A DNA stretch of 64,000 nucleotides from Pristionchus mayeri (Eukaryota; Nematoda; Chromadorea; Rhabditida; Neodiplogasteridae). A program made the position numbers and the translations under genes. Of this stretch, positions 47,540 through 59,800 are shown piece after piece. Where the stretch lies: positions 27,656,901 through 27,720,900 of the forward strand of contig BTRK01000006.1 of the NCBI GenBank assembly GCA_036245805.1, written 5' to 3'. A model generated the notes under the pieces. The model did not search any database. It was not told the origin of the DNA and saw only the letters and a list, made by a program, of their open reading frames with translations. The stretch's first letter is position 1. Every line of letters begins with the position of its first letter.

Positions 47540-50025
47540 ATGGTCAACACCAGGGCATCGACGAGCAAATCCAATCAACGGAGCAGTTTCTATGGCGGCC
47601 CTAAAGCGCCGAGTATTTGGGAACGTGCATGGACTGCATACGGGGAAGTGAGATGTTCCCTGAAGGATATATTGCATATATATCTTAAGAGCGACTTCAT
47701 TTTGCGAAAGGATCAGCTGGACAATCTCGCAACGCACAAATACTCCGCTGTTGACACGAGTTGGCTCGATGACCTCTGTATGAAGGTGCGCCATCTTAGA
47801 TTTTTGCTTCCAATTGCAAATTTTATTTTCCAGAAATTTTGGGATCAATTTGTTCTCTTATATCCGACATGGTTGGCTCCTAACCTTATTACACTTGTAG
47901 GGTGAGTTATGATTCCGAGATGAAGTGAGTTCTCAATTCGCAGTATGTTGTAGTCTCCTTGTCAACGCCTTATGTGTCTTTGTGTTCTCGTGGTACTGTC
48001 CAACTGCGAGTGAGGCGGCGCCGAATTGGGTAAGTCGAGTTTCATTTCATTCTTACTAGTTTATTCTAAACTATCCTAATAAATATTAATCGTTATGATG
48101 GGAGGTGATTAAAGTTTCCGGACGAGGACAAAATTGACCCCTTATTTTTTGTCCTCCATCGAATAGCCGATGGCTGAATTAGTTGAGAATGAATATACAA
48201 AAATGCTAAAAATCAATAATGGCCTCAAGGGAAAGCCGGAAATGATCAGCGTAATCCCGCGCTCTCTCACTTTTGCATACTCTCTCGTACACGCGACCAG
48301 ATCAGGGTCAGATCAGAGTTTCGTCCTCGTCCGGTAACTTTAAAGTTACCGGACGAGGACAAAATTGACTCCCCATTTTTTGTCCTCCATCGAATAGCCG
48401 ATGGCTGAATTAGTTGAGAATGAATATACAAAAATGCTAAAAATCAATAATAGCCTCAAGGGAAAGCCGGAAATGTTCAGCGTAATCCCGCGCTCTCTCA
48501 CTTTTGCATACTCGCTCGTACACGCGACCAGATCAGGGTTTCGTCCTCGTCCGGTAACTTTCATGTGGATGGACAGGTGTATCTGCTGGCTGCGATCGGA
48601 GTGTTCACCTACCAGACCCTTGATGCTACCGATGGAAAGCAGGCTCGTCGTATTAATGTTGCCTCTCCACTCGGAGAGTTGTTCGATCACGGATGTGACT
48701 CCATGTCGCAGGCTAGTCATTGTGTGATATCATTTAACTGATGAATGGACCCTCTAGATCCTGGTGACTCTCCACATCTGCTACACACTTCGATTGGGTG
48801 AGCTGGGCTCGATTGGAGTCTTTCCCGTCTGCGTTCTCTCTATCGCCATCTTCTATTGTGCTCACTGGAGTACTTATTGCACCGGAAGACTACAGTGAGT
48901 TGCATTCTCCACACATTTCATCATCATTTATTTGTTTCAGGTTCGCGAAATTTGATGTAACTGAGGCTCAGATGGTCGTAATCGGAATGTTGCTTATAAC
49001 GAGTTTATTGGGACCGGGATTGTGGACAATAGGTTATTCTTTGTCTGTTTCCGTGTCACAATGTGATTGTGTGAAGGAGTGGGGTCGTTGGATCTCCGTC
49101 TGATCCTCCTCCTCCTCTGCTTCGTCGCTCTCATACGACAGTTCTTCTCTTATCTCGATGTCATCATGAATGGAGGATGTGGAAGAAATGGAGCTACCGT
49201 ACGTATCTGCTCAATTCGCATCCAACATTCTTTGACTCAAGTGTAATGGGGTAGTGTTGAGGTGGCGGACACGTCAGTAATCTTCCCCATCTGTCCTCTC
49301 CTCGCTGTCATCATCCCCTTCTGCATGATACACTCCAAGGCCAGCTACGCAGTTTACCATGTTAGTACGCGCCTTTCCAGTTCTCATTTATTAGTGCTGT
49401 AACTATGGTTCATCTTGATTCCAGGAAAACATCACAATCTTCGCTCTTTTCTTCGGAGCAGTGGCAGCAAAGGTTGGATTGAGGCAAGAACGAGAGTTAG
49501 AGAGATTTCAGGCTACAAATCGAGTCATCGTGGCCTACATGAGCAGGAGCGAGTTGTACATATGGGATTCCATCTACTTCGGGCCACTTTTCGTCATTCT
49601 TAATCAGTCAGTTCATGCAAAAACAGGGTTCCTATTAAGCATGATATAATTACTACACTTTACGTAGATCGACTAGACAATTGATATAGATATGCTGCAA
49701 GAAACATACCATTTTAAAACAATTATAAAATGCGGTCACACTGTCTGTTGGGTACGGAATTCCGATAGCATTTCAAATCAATACCAATGCGGCAAATTTG
49801 CTTCTATTAAAATTCTTTTACATTTCAAGTTTTGTATGAATGAATGAAGGAGGTAATAATTATAACTACAGGTACTGGAACCTGGTTGTTCCGGAGGTTC
49901 CTCTCCTCTACGTCATGAGTATCTACGCGTACATCAATCTCCTCGTCTACTGCTATCATATCTGCAATCAACTGTGCCATCGTCTCTCCATCTACACTTT
50001 CTCTGTCGCCAAACGGCGCGATTGA
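47540..50025 (+). CDS. cept-2: choline/ethanolamine phosphotransferase (CDP-alcohol phosphatidyltransferase), 423 aa
   Basis: Eleven exons: 47540-47785, 47834-47901, 47954-48029, 48577-48711, 48758-48894, 48941-49032, 49076-49198, 49262-49360, 49425-49472, 49512-49605, 49872-50025. The CDP-alcohol phosphotransferase signature DG-x2-AR-x8-G-x3-D-x3-D is intact in exon 4 ([10 protein letters not shown] ... ELFDHGCD). Upstream is [12 protein letters not shown] ... [15 protein letters not shown], typical of the eukaryotic CEPT family. Several hydrophobic segments follow ([29 protein letters not shown]). The enzyme would transfer phosphocholine or phosphoethanolamine from the CDP form to diacylglycerol in ER/Golgi membranes. 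The family also includes cept-1; I prefer cept-2 for genomic context. Intron 3 carries two MITEs (48109-48561). Intron 4 appears to be GC-AG (48712-48757). Confidence 0.9.
48109..48561 (+). mobile_element. two TTAA MITEs in direct tandem, copies D1 and D2
   Basis: D1 (about 48109-48344) and D2 (about 48342-48561) have the same orientation and nearly the same sequence and meet at GGTAACTTTAAAGTTACCGG, sharing the TTTAA/TTAA junction. Both have the variant end CCGGACGAGGACAAAATTGA rather than CCCAACAAGGACG. D2 ends 15 bp before the splice acceptor of exon 4 of the phosphotransferase gene. Confidence 0.88.
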
Positions 50026-51612
50026 GGTGGGATGGAATGTTTACATCGTCGCCGTTATCGAACACCTGTACACACCTTCCACACCGTTAGTTGGCTAATG
50101 ATAGCTCCTGACCATCCCTACTCCAAGAAGCGACATGTTTCGTATTTCTTTATGATTTGCCTTAACCCTTCCCACTCTTGCGCTGAACTCATTCCAAAGT
50201 ATTCATTACCAGTAGACCAAAATGATTTTGGTAAAATCACACCGACCCTCACTTTGTTCATTTTTACAGTCTCAGTTATATATATTTCGCTCATTTCCTC
50301 TCCCTTTCGAAGCCGCTACGGTTATTGCATATACTGGGAGAATTGAAGATGCCGTCTACTAGATCCCGATAGGTAATGCAGAGTGGCCTTTGATGGATAA
50401 TCGCAGTGATGCACTCGTGTGCTTCTTTCTAGTACATTTGTATGTATTCTTTGTATCACAGTAGGCGAAAGGTTACCTATCTATGAGGTTGATGCAAAAG
50501 TCTTGCGGTTTTTGTGTCCGTAATTTGAACTTTCATAATTCTCTTGACTCAAATCTCAATGCCCAACAAACATAGCAGTGTTTAGAGGTATGCTTGTACT
50601 TTACATACACACATTTCAATCAATCCGATATCGCAATCAACGCGAGAAGTTATGATAAACCCAATTGCAATTGCTGCTCAAAATGTTACATTAAATTTAT
50701 TTTACTGGATATTTGTAGGCAAAATTCACGAAACCTGCCCATAATGATATCTGAGAAGTGTCGCGTATACCCTTTCAGAAAATATGTTCCAACTATGTCT
50801 CGATTAAGTTTGGACCGAATTACATGCTATTGAAATTGAGCGGTACACGCAGGCTACAAGCAACTTGTTTGAATTTTTTTCATCGAAGACCAAGCATATA
50901 GGCTTCACTATGAGTGTGCTATATTCACTCACCAAGAGGCTTTATTATCCTAACAAATATTAGCGCATGCTTCATTCCCACTCCAGAAAATTTGAATTGT
51001 TATTTTTCTGAAAATTGAGAAATCAACACAAAAATGCAACATGTAGTCATTTACAGATCAATGCCTTCCTCGAAAGGATGTAACTTCCAGCAACCATGAG
51101 AAAAAAATATTTATAGGGTAAAGATTGGGGCTTCATATAACCACCATAGATTGAGCATTCATGCTTCAGAGGAAACAGAATTTTGAGAATTTTAAATGTG
51201 AGGTTTTTGATAGATAAATTTCGTTAAATTTAACTTTATCCTATTCTCGACTCTCTGATTGGGCAATGCTGGTAGGGTGCGCATATGAAAGAGTATACAA
51301 GGCCTCATTAGTAATAAATATCCGGAACATCATCGGTCAAACTAAAAGGAAGATGGAAGGCAAAATACCAAAAAACCGCAAGACTTTTGCATCTACGTTA
51401 TATTTATCTGCTTACTCCAAATACTATGTATTATGTAATCAACACATATTTTTAATTGTTTTCTTCTCTGTTAGCTTTACCTATCACTGAGCCATTCGTG
51501 TGCATAATTTAGAGATATCAGGCATAAACAATTTCGGTCAGTACTCGGGTAATTTCATAATGTGGAGTTCAAAGACTCTCTTATATCGAAGGTTTTTAAA
51601 TCTTGTCACTAT
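50026..51612. other. intergenic, dominated by a mariner remnant
   Basis: Apart from the mariner-like element (50484-51398), nothing could be recognised. Short open frames here are in different frames and carry no familiar motif. Confidence 0.5.
50484..51398. mobile_element. decayed mariner-like element, about 915 bp
   Basis: The left end (GAGGTTGATGCAAAAGTCTT then GCGGTTTTTG) is matched, inverted, by the right end (ACGTAGATGCAAAAGTCTTG then CGGTTTTTTGG), and TA flanks both sides. The pattern GGTTGxTGCAAAAGT-x-TTGCGGTTTTT is that of the Hsmar1/cecropia mariner group. The interior is open only in short pieces, so no complete transposase remains; it may also be an internally deleted, non-autonomous copy. 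Confidence 0.75.
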
Positions 51613-53117
51613 AACACGGATCTCCTGTAAAAATGAAGGATCCGATGCGACAAAAAAAACTTCGGATCACGGATTTCTCTCTAAACGTTAGTACTGATCA
51701 AAGTGAGGGCGGAGAGAACGCCTATCCACTTCATTTATCGAAATTTGCATGTTGAACGGAGTTATGACCTACCGCGTTGGAAGGCCGTATCTCTGTCAGT
51801 TTTTGACCTACAGTGAGCGGATTTTTTTTCAATCGGTTCGTAATACATAGATCTACCAATATATTCTCTTACGCTCCACGCAGAAATTACGTCTTCACAT
51901 AGTTTCATGCGAAAAACTGTTTTTGTCGTGACAATATGCTAATTTTCGACCTTTTACGAGGCGAACTACGATTTTTATTGTTGATTCGGATTCCCCATCC
52001 CAAAATTGACCTACGTACATAGTTCGTTTGTCATAACTCGAGGAGTATCATATCGGCACTCAGTAGGCAGAAGTTGAACATAGTGCGATTATTTAACAAA
52101 ACTACATTCGTGTTGTATCTCGGTTACAACTTATGTAAATGACCAAAGTAAGACCACTAATCGATAGCTCTCGAGTAGTTCTACAAACATTACTCGGGAG
52201 TTTAAGACGTCAAAGTTGACCGTTTTCGAGATACAGTGTTACAATCCATTCAATGGATCACATTGGCAGAGTCCAAAAATTACAACAAGTCCAGATTCTC
52301 CCTACTGAGTAGCTACATGCACATCGCCCTGTTTTGACCAATGAACTATGTTCATATGCACATTCTGAGATGGGGAATCCGAATCAAAAATAAAAATCGT
52401 ACAGTTCGCCTCAGAAAAGGCTGATAATTAGCATATTATGACGACAAAAAAAAGTTTATCGCATGAAAATATGTGTTTTCATGCATTATCTCGAAAACGG
52501 TCAACTTTGACGTCTTAAACTCCCGAGTAATGTTTGTTGAACTACTCGAGAGCTATCGATTAGTGGTCTTACTTTGGTCATTTACATAAGTTGTAACCGA
52601 GATACAACACGAATGTAGTTTTGTTAAATAATCGCACTATGTTCAACTTCTGCCTACTGAGTGCCGATATGATACTCCTCGAGTTATGACAAACGAACTA
52701 TGTACGTAGGTCAATTTTGGGATGGGGAATCCGAATCAACAATAAAAATCGTACAGTTCGCCTCGTAAAAGGTCGAAAATTAGCATATTGTCACGACAAA
52801 AACAGTTTTTCGCATGAAACTATGTGAAGACGTAATTTCTGCGTGGACCGTAAGAGAACATATTGGTAGATCTATGTATTACGAACCGATTGAAAAAAAT
52901 CCGCTCACTGTAGGTCAAAAACTTACAGAGATACGGCCTTCCAACGCGGTAGGTCATAACTCCGTTCAACATGCAAATTTCGAGAAATGAAGTGGATAGG
53001 CGTTCTCCCCGCCCTCACTTTGATCAGTACTAACGTTTAGAGAGAAATCTGTGATCCAAAAATTTTTTTTGTCGCAAAGGTGTCTCATTTTCCTGCATTT
53101 TTACAGGAGATCCGTGA
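51613..53117. mobile_element. 1.5-kb foldback element ending next to the TRM13 start
   Basis: ACACGGATCTCCTGTAAAAA at the left faces TTTTTACAGGAGATCCGTGA at the right, and arms of about 630 bp pair through GGTCATAACTCCGTTCAACA, CTATCGATTAGTGGTCTTAC and CGAAAACGGTCAACTTTGAC. The centre (52245-52470) contains a further partial copy of the arm motif (GATGGGGAATCCGAATCA). The family recurs at 54545, 59029 and 61742. The right end lies 28 bp upstream of the TRM13 start codon. Confidence 0.9.
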
Positions 53118-53144
53118 TAATGATATGGAGAGGCAGAGTTTCAG

Positions 53145-56100
53145 ATGACTGAAGAAGCTGTTGCAAAATTGATAGATAAGAAGGCTGAAGATGGGGAAAA
53201 GATTATCACTGTGGCATTAATTGGGGAGGAGGTAAAGAAGAAAGGGAAGAGAAGGAAGTTGGAATACAGTGAGGATGATTGGAAAGGAAGATGCGAGTAA
53301 GTGACGACAACTATTAACCCCATTATTTCGGAAGATGAAATTTGAACATGAAAGTTTAAGGCGCTTCTGCACAATTCCCGAACCTCCAACATGTGCCTGC
53401 AAATTTATTGTTTTTTTTTCTATTAGGATAATTGTCGATGTCTCAAACCCATAGCTAATCCAGTGTGTAAGGTGTTTCTGTACCATACTAGAGAATAAGA
53501 ATGCTAAACAATTTGTTATTCATTGTATTGTCGGGGGAATTTGCAGAAACGTCAAATTTTATTAGAAGCAAATGTGACTCCATTTTAGATATGTCCTTCC
53601 CAAGAAGAATCGTAGATGCAAGATGCTAGTGAAACCAAGCAAGAAGTTCTGTGGGGAGCATGCAGTTTTTGAGCCAACCGGCGATGTAAGTTCATCCAAG
53701 TTTTTTTGGGTTGGGATAACAATTATTTTTAGGCCATCATTAGATTTGATTATATATTAAGATGCCCAAGAATAGATAATCTGGTTTCTTCTATTTACGT
53801 CATTAAATAGTATTGGCACGGCCCCCGGAGCATCGACATAAGGAAAAATGAAATGTCCGCAGGCATCAAGGAAAAATTGTGGGAATTTTCAAAAGATACA
53901 GTCAGATTGCCTGATTTATCACTATCCGAGCTGCAAAATTCATGGTTCTCGTAGTGATATTCCCTCAATTGTCACTATCCGAACTGCAAAGTCATTTTGC
54001 AACCCTGAATATCAAGCAAGATTACGATACAGCTCGAGAATGCTCCCGGACGTTTTCCCTTTCCTTATGTCGATGCTCCGGGGGGCCGTGTATTGGTAAG
54101 GATGGGGGAATGGGTGGATGTTGAGAGTCGGGTCCGTTGTCCCCTCGACCCCCGTCACACTGTGCTCGTCTCCGAGTTGGATGCACACGTGGAGAAGAAG
54201 TGCAACTCGAGATTAGTGGAGAACGAGCAACTGAAGAAGAACGTTCGTCTCGCTTGATTCTCTAGTATATTTACAAAAGAAATAATGTGTTAGCTTCTTC
54301 TCGATGATTTACTAATTGGATGCTTTATCAGGTGAATGCGGTGCAAGGAGAGACACGATATATCGACAAGATTGACTATCGACCCACTGATGTTAGTGCT
54401 AATTATTATTTCCAAATTAGTGATCAGGAGGGGGAACGGTGTGTTATGATCAAACTAGAGTTATGATCATTTATCACTCTACCTTCCATTCTCTTGAGTG
54501 GGTAGAACGTCTGTGAAAGTCACATGAATGGTGGGGGTAGGCCAGCACGGATTTCCTGTAAAAATGCAGGAACTGATGCTACAGAGAAAAGATCACGGAT
54601 GATTCCGCTGGAGCCAGTTAGACTGACCGATGTAAGCGAGCAAAACGCCTGTCCACTTCTTATTCCGAAATTTGCATATTGAACCGAGTTATGAATTACC
54701 CTTTGGAAGCCCATATCTCGGTCAGTGTTTGACTTATAGTGATACAATTGTTTTCTATTTAAGTGTATTCTTCTCATCCACAAATAAGTTCACTTTCGCT
54801 TCTAGCTTTCCGCTTACGCCTTTCTATATTTTTTGTGCGAAAATCAATTTTTGTCATCACAATATGCTACTGATTCATCTGTAGCGGTTTGATAAGCCCC
54901 TAGTTATGACCAAAGAACTATGTACATATGTCAATTCTGGGGGTGGGGAATCCGTATAAAACATATAAATCGTACCTTTCGGATCAGAGAAGGTAGGATT
55001 AATCGCATATGTAAAAAAACGGTTTTTCGAACAACAATACGAAGCAAGGAGCGTAAGTTAACCTATTGATTGATGAGAGGAATAAACTTCAATGGAAGAC
55101 GGTGAATCTGTAAGTCAAAAACTGACCGAGATATGGGCTTGTAAAGTCGTAGGTCATAATTCGGTTGAGCATACAAATTCCGGGAAACGAAGTGTACAGG
55201 CTTTTTCCTTATCTCCTCCTACTTTGGTCTGTCTTACTAGTCTCATCTGAATCCGTGACCAAATTTTTTGTGTCGCATAGGGTCATGTTTTCCTTCATTC
55301 TTACAAAAAAATTCATGTTATATTCTCAACATCAGGGCGAAATTCATTATGTTATCGATGCTCTGGATATGAATCATGATCTGATCTCTTCTGAAGTGGA
55401 AGATTCGATTCCATCTACCACCATCCATGGAATCGCGAGGTAATTAATTCGATTAACTAGTGCACATTCATATTCTACAGCTTTGTTTTGAAGCCATCTC
55501 TCCGTTAACGAAAGTCTTGGCTCCGAAAAGAGGAAACATCTTATGCAGATAAATAACATTGTAGGTACGCTTGAGACATCCTTTTTCAGAATCTCGATTA
55601 ACTATTGACTTTATAGGCAATTTTTCATCATTTGGGCTACTGGGAAATGATGCAACTCGGTGTGTGGTTGACTTAGGAGCAGGAAAGGTACGAATGGGAA
55701 TTGTTCTATCGATTCATTGGTGTAGTACAGGCTCAACTTACTTACTTCACTGCTATAACCGCCTCCTCCAATCGATATTTAGTGGTAGATCGAATGGGAG
55801 CGAGGAACAAATGGGATAATCGATTGAAGAAAGTTAGTATTCATATTGAGATATAAGTTTTTGATAATGAATGATTGATTGAGGAACGGAAGGATATTTC
55901 GATCCATCGATTACGTTGTTCTATCGAACATCTAGATTTGAAGAAGGTTCAGCAGTTGGAAGTGAGTTTTGAAGTGGGCAGCATGTCTATCTATACTTGC
56001 TTTCCGTAGGGCATCGAATCGGTAGTTGGTCTGTGCAAGCATCTATGTGGAAGTGGGACGGATGCAGGAGTACGGTGCATGTTGAGATTGATGGAGAAGG

Positions 56101-56684
56101 AAGAGGAGGGGGAGAGGGAGGGGATGGAGAAGATGGGAGAACGGAGATTGGAGGGACTCGTTCTTGCACCTTGTTGTGCACACAAGGCTCGATTTACTGA
56201 GGTACTTTGTACCAAATTGACAGCATCAACAATCATACTTCGGGGATGATCTATCTGTTTTCACTGAACATCGTTTAGAATATTTTATGATATGAACATT
56301 CGGGTAGTACTGTGTAACTGTATGAATGATGCATCACAGTACACGGGAAGTCGATTCCTCTCGTGCCAATTGGGCATCTCTACGATGGAACACTTCGCGG
56401 CATTGAGACACGTTGCCACGTGGGCTACTTGTGGAATGGATGAGAAGGAGGAAGATGGAGATGATGAGAGGAAGTGGTTAGTGGAGAGGAGAAGGAAGGA
56501 GAGGAAGGGGTGGATATGCAGGTCGTCATCGTGGAAGAGAAGAAGAGGGAGATTGGCGAAGGCAGCCATTGAAATTGGAAGAGCGAAAGCAATTGAGGAG
56601 AGGGGATTCCATGTGAGAGTCGTGCGGTATGTAGAGGAGACAGTCAGTCCCGAGAATCTACTTATACTCGCCAAGAAATTGTGA
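53145..56684 (+). CDS. TRMT13: tRNA 2'-O-methyltransferase TRM13 homologue, 462 aa
   Basis: Eleven exons: 53145-53296, 53589-53685, 54126-54242, 54332-54391, 55336-55439, 55494-55564, 55617-55687, 55731-55832, 55884-55961, 56010-56201, 56340-56684. An N-terminal CCCH finger (RCEYVLPKKNRRC ... KKFCGEHA) is followed by a CHHC finger of the U11-48K type (RCPLDPRHTVLVSELDAHVE, KKC). The methyltransferase region has VVDLGAGK (AdoMet loop), LVVDRMGARNKWDNRLKK, VVGLCKHLCGSGTDAGVRC and LVLAPCCAHKARF. Family members methylate the 2'-OH at position 4 of some tRNAs. Length is close to the human protein (about 481 aa as I remember). The ATG directly follows TTTCAG. Intron 4 holds a foldback (54545-55320). 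AATAAA lies at 56763. Confidence 0.9.
54545..55320. mobile_element. foldback element in TRM13 intron 4
   Basis: It belongs to the same family as 51613-53117. The left end has ACGGATTTCCTGTAAAAATG and GTCCACTTCTTATTCCGAAA. The right end mirrors these with GGGAAACGAAGTGTACAGGC and TTCATTCTTACAAAAAAATT. The arms are about 200 bp and diverged. It fills most of the 944-bp intron 54392-55335. Confidence 0.78.
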
Positions 56685-56878
56685 TCCTCTTCTCACGCTT
56701 CTTTTTGTTCTGTCGGTTTCACTGTGACGTTTGGTTGTTGGTGATTGATGTTTATCTAGAATAATAAAGTCCTTTTAAGATGACTCATTAATCATCGTCC
56801 CTCAATTCCGTATTCTGGCGGTATATCTATGATATCTCTCATATTCACTCGAATCTTCATTACCCTCTCTGCTTCCAG
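56685..56878 (+). promoter_or_regulatory. 194-bp operon-like spacer between TRM13 and cyclophilin
   Basis: The spacer holds an AATAAA (56763) for the upstream gene and ends in TGCTTCCAG immediately before the ATG of the downstream gene. A short spacer, poly(A) signal, and acceptor at the start codon on the same strand is the arrangement of nematode operons in which the downstream message receives a spliced leader. No independent promoter element was recognised. Confidence 0.6.
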
Positions 56879-59800
56879 ATGCTCTCAAACTTCCTCTCCT
56901 ACTTCAATCCCCTCGTCCGTCAGGCGTCCTCTGCTGCTGGCAGACCTACTGTATTCTTCAAGGTGACGGACCTCCTTGCTTCTTATCCTCATCCGTTCTT
57001 TGCAGATCGCAATCGATGGGAAACCCGCGGGTCAGGTCGACATCGAGGTATGCTTGAGACTCTGGCGTCACTATCATCCTGGTTGCAGCTCTTCTCGGAT
57101 GTGGTGCCGAAGACAGCGGAGAACTTCCGTGCTCTGTGCACGGGAGAGAAGGGAACGGTGGGATGGAGAGAGAGGACATGAGTGATGGAGTGTTGCAGGG
57201 AAAGTCAGGGAAGGCTCTCCACTACAAGGGATCGCCCTTCCATCGCATCATCCCCAACTTCATGATTCAGGTGAGAAGGGAGTGCAAGATGATCCATGAA
57301 TACAATGAACTGCATCTTACAGGGAGGAGACTTCACTCGTGAAAATGGAACCGGAGGAGAATCCATCTATGGAATGAAGTTCCCCGACGAAAACTTCCAG
57401 GTTTACGTTGCTCTATTTAAAAAAAAGTTAAAGAAAAGTGTGTACATATATCGAATAACCATGTCGAGGGAGATATTAAGCTAGTAAGAGACATTCTACG
57501 AAAAAACGTGGCAGCCCCACGGATGAGATTTCTGCAACCCCCCTCGAATTTTTGCTGGTGAAGCTCTCATACCGAGTGCTGGCACTTCTGCTATATGTCG
57601 TACCAGAATGAGAGGGGTGGGAATGCGGCTGAGGTAGGATAGGATAGGGTATGACGGTATGGCTGGTTAGTACCATTCCTTATGTTCCTTAGTAATTTTG
57701 TAAATAATTTTCGCCCATCACTTACCCTATCATATCATACCTCCGCCGCATTCCCACTCCTCTCATTCTGGTACTACATACTCCAGTAGTGCCCCGGGTG
57801 CTGATATTTGGCCTCTATGAAGCACGCTGGGGCACTTTCCGAAAAATACCAGACCTGGCCCAAAATAAGTCGAAATTTTCAACCTATGAAATAATACGAT
57901 AAAATAGGTGTTCCTTGTCAATTTTTGCGTGGAAAATTCGAAAAAGATAGTTACGAAGTCCTCTGATTACGAAAAGAGGTCGAAAATTGATTCTATATAG
58001 AAACGGGCCATCGGGCTAGAATCCCCCGAGAGCGCGTGCACTAACCGTCTGGCGCTTTCGCCGGCTGACCTCCCTCCCTCCCCTATTTATCGCTCGCCCG
58101 CGTGCCACCGCCGTCGTTTTTACCGACTTCTAGGCGCTGTAGCTCGCGTATATGAAAAGGTAGACGCTAACTTTCAACAGATAAAATGGTCAGCTCAACA
58201 TGCTCTACAATTCTATGCCACTCACTATTCGATTTGTGGAAGGAGCAATGGCGCGTCATCCGAGTGTTCCCTATAAAAATTGCTGCAGAAATCGAGTGAT
58301 CCTTTCGATTTGGACGAAAATTAGTTACCAGATGTAGAATTGCACGCAGAATCCGAATTTCGAGGTTATGGAATTCCACGCCGAACAAAACTTTTTTGTA
58401 AATTCCGATTTTGGACGATAAAATCAATTTTCGACCTCTTTTCGTAATCAGAGGACTTCGTAACTAGCTTTTTCGAACTTTTCACGCAAAAATTGACCAG
58501 GAACACTCATTTTATCGAATTATTTCATAGGCTGAAAATTTCGACTTTTTTGGGCCGGGTCTGGCATTTTTCGGAAAGTGCCCAGATCGCTTCATAGTAG
58601 GCCAAATATCAGCACTCGGTATGAAAACTTCACCAGCAAAAAGTTGAGGGGTTGCAGAAATCTCATCCGTAGACCCCTTCCAGAAAGTCCTTTTTGGAAT
58701 GTCTCGTAAGAGTTGTGTATTCAGCTGAAGCACGCTGGTGCGGGCACAGTGAGCATGGCGAATGCAGGGAAGAACACCAACGGATCACAGTTCTTCATCT
58801 GCACTGCAGACACTCCCTGGTGAGTGAGTGAGGGAGGGAGGGAGGGGGGGGGGTGCTCTATCCCTTGCTCCCACTCAGTACCACTCATTCAATAACTTGA
58901 GAAAATTATGGAATTAATTATGAATTTACTTATCTCATTTTTGAGAGATGCGCAATCCTACGATGAGACTTTTATCTCAAAATGATAATTTTGCACGAGT
59001 CTGGGGCGAGTAGTTGTCCTATTTCCATATCACGGATATCCTGTAAACATACAGGAAAATGAGCCCCCTTTGCGACAGAAAAATATTTTACGTCACGAAT
59101 TTCGCTGAAATGAGAAAGATGCGAGGACGACGAACACTCCTATGCCTAGATACATGCCCGGAAATGCAGGAAACGAGAGGATTTCTGCGAAAGAAAAAAA
59201 ATTGGGTCACGGATTCCGCTGGAACCAGATAGAATGACCAAAGTGAGGGCGAGCAAAACACCTCTCCACTTCGTTTTTTTCCGAAATGTAAATATCGAAC
59301 CGAGTTTTGCTACCACTTTAGAAGGCTGCATCTCGGTCAATTTTTGACCTACAGCGCCCGCATGTTCCCCAATCGATGACCATTCGTGTCATCTACAAAT
59401 ATGTTCTGTTACGCTAAGTGCAGAACTTACGTCTTCACATTTTTTTGCTCCAAAAAATTGATTTACCGATCGTGATCATCCTTGCATATTAAAAACTTAC
59501 GATTTGTATCGTTGATTCGGATTCCCCACTCCGGAGTTGCAGTACATGCATAATTCAACGCTCGAAACCGGGACTCCACGAAACCGATAAAAATGGGAGT
59601 CAGCCTGAGGCACTTCTGGTTGTGATTGAGACTTGAAATTTCGGATTTAGCATTCTTTATATTTCTGCAGAAGATCCCCGAAAGCTGGTTACTTGCATTG
59701 GGAGCTAACCAAAAACTTCATTGAAATGCAAAACTAATTTGGGACCACTTTTCACCCGATATTTGATGCTGAAATATCTCAATTTGGCATGCTTCCGACA

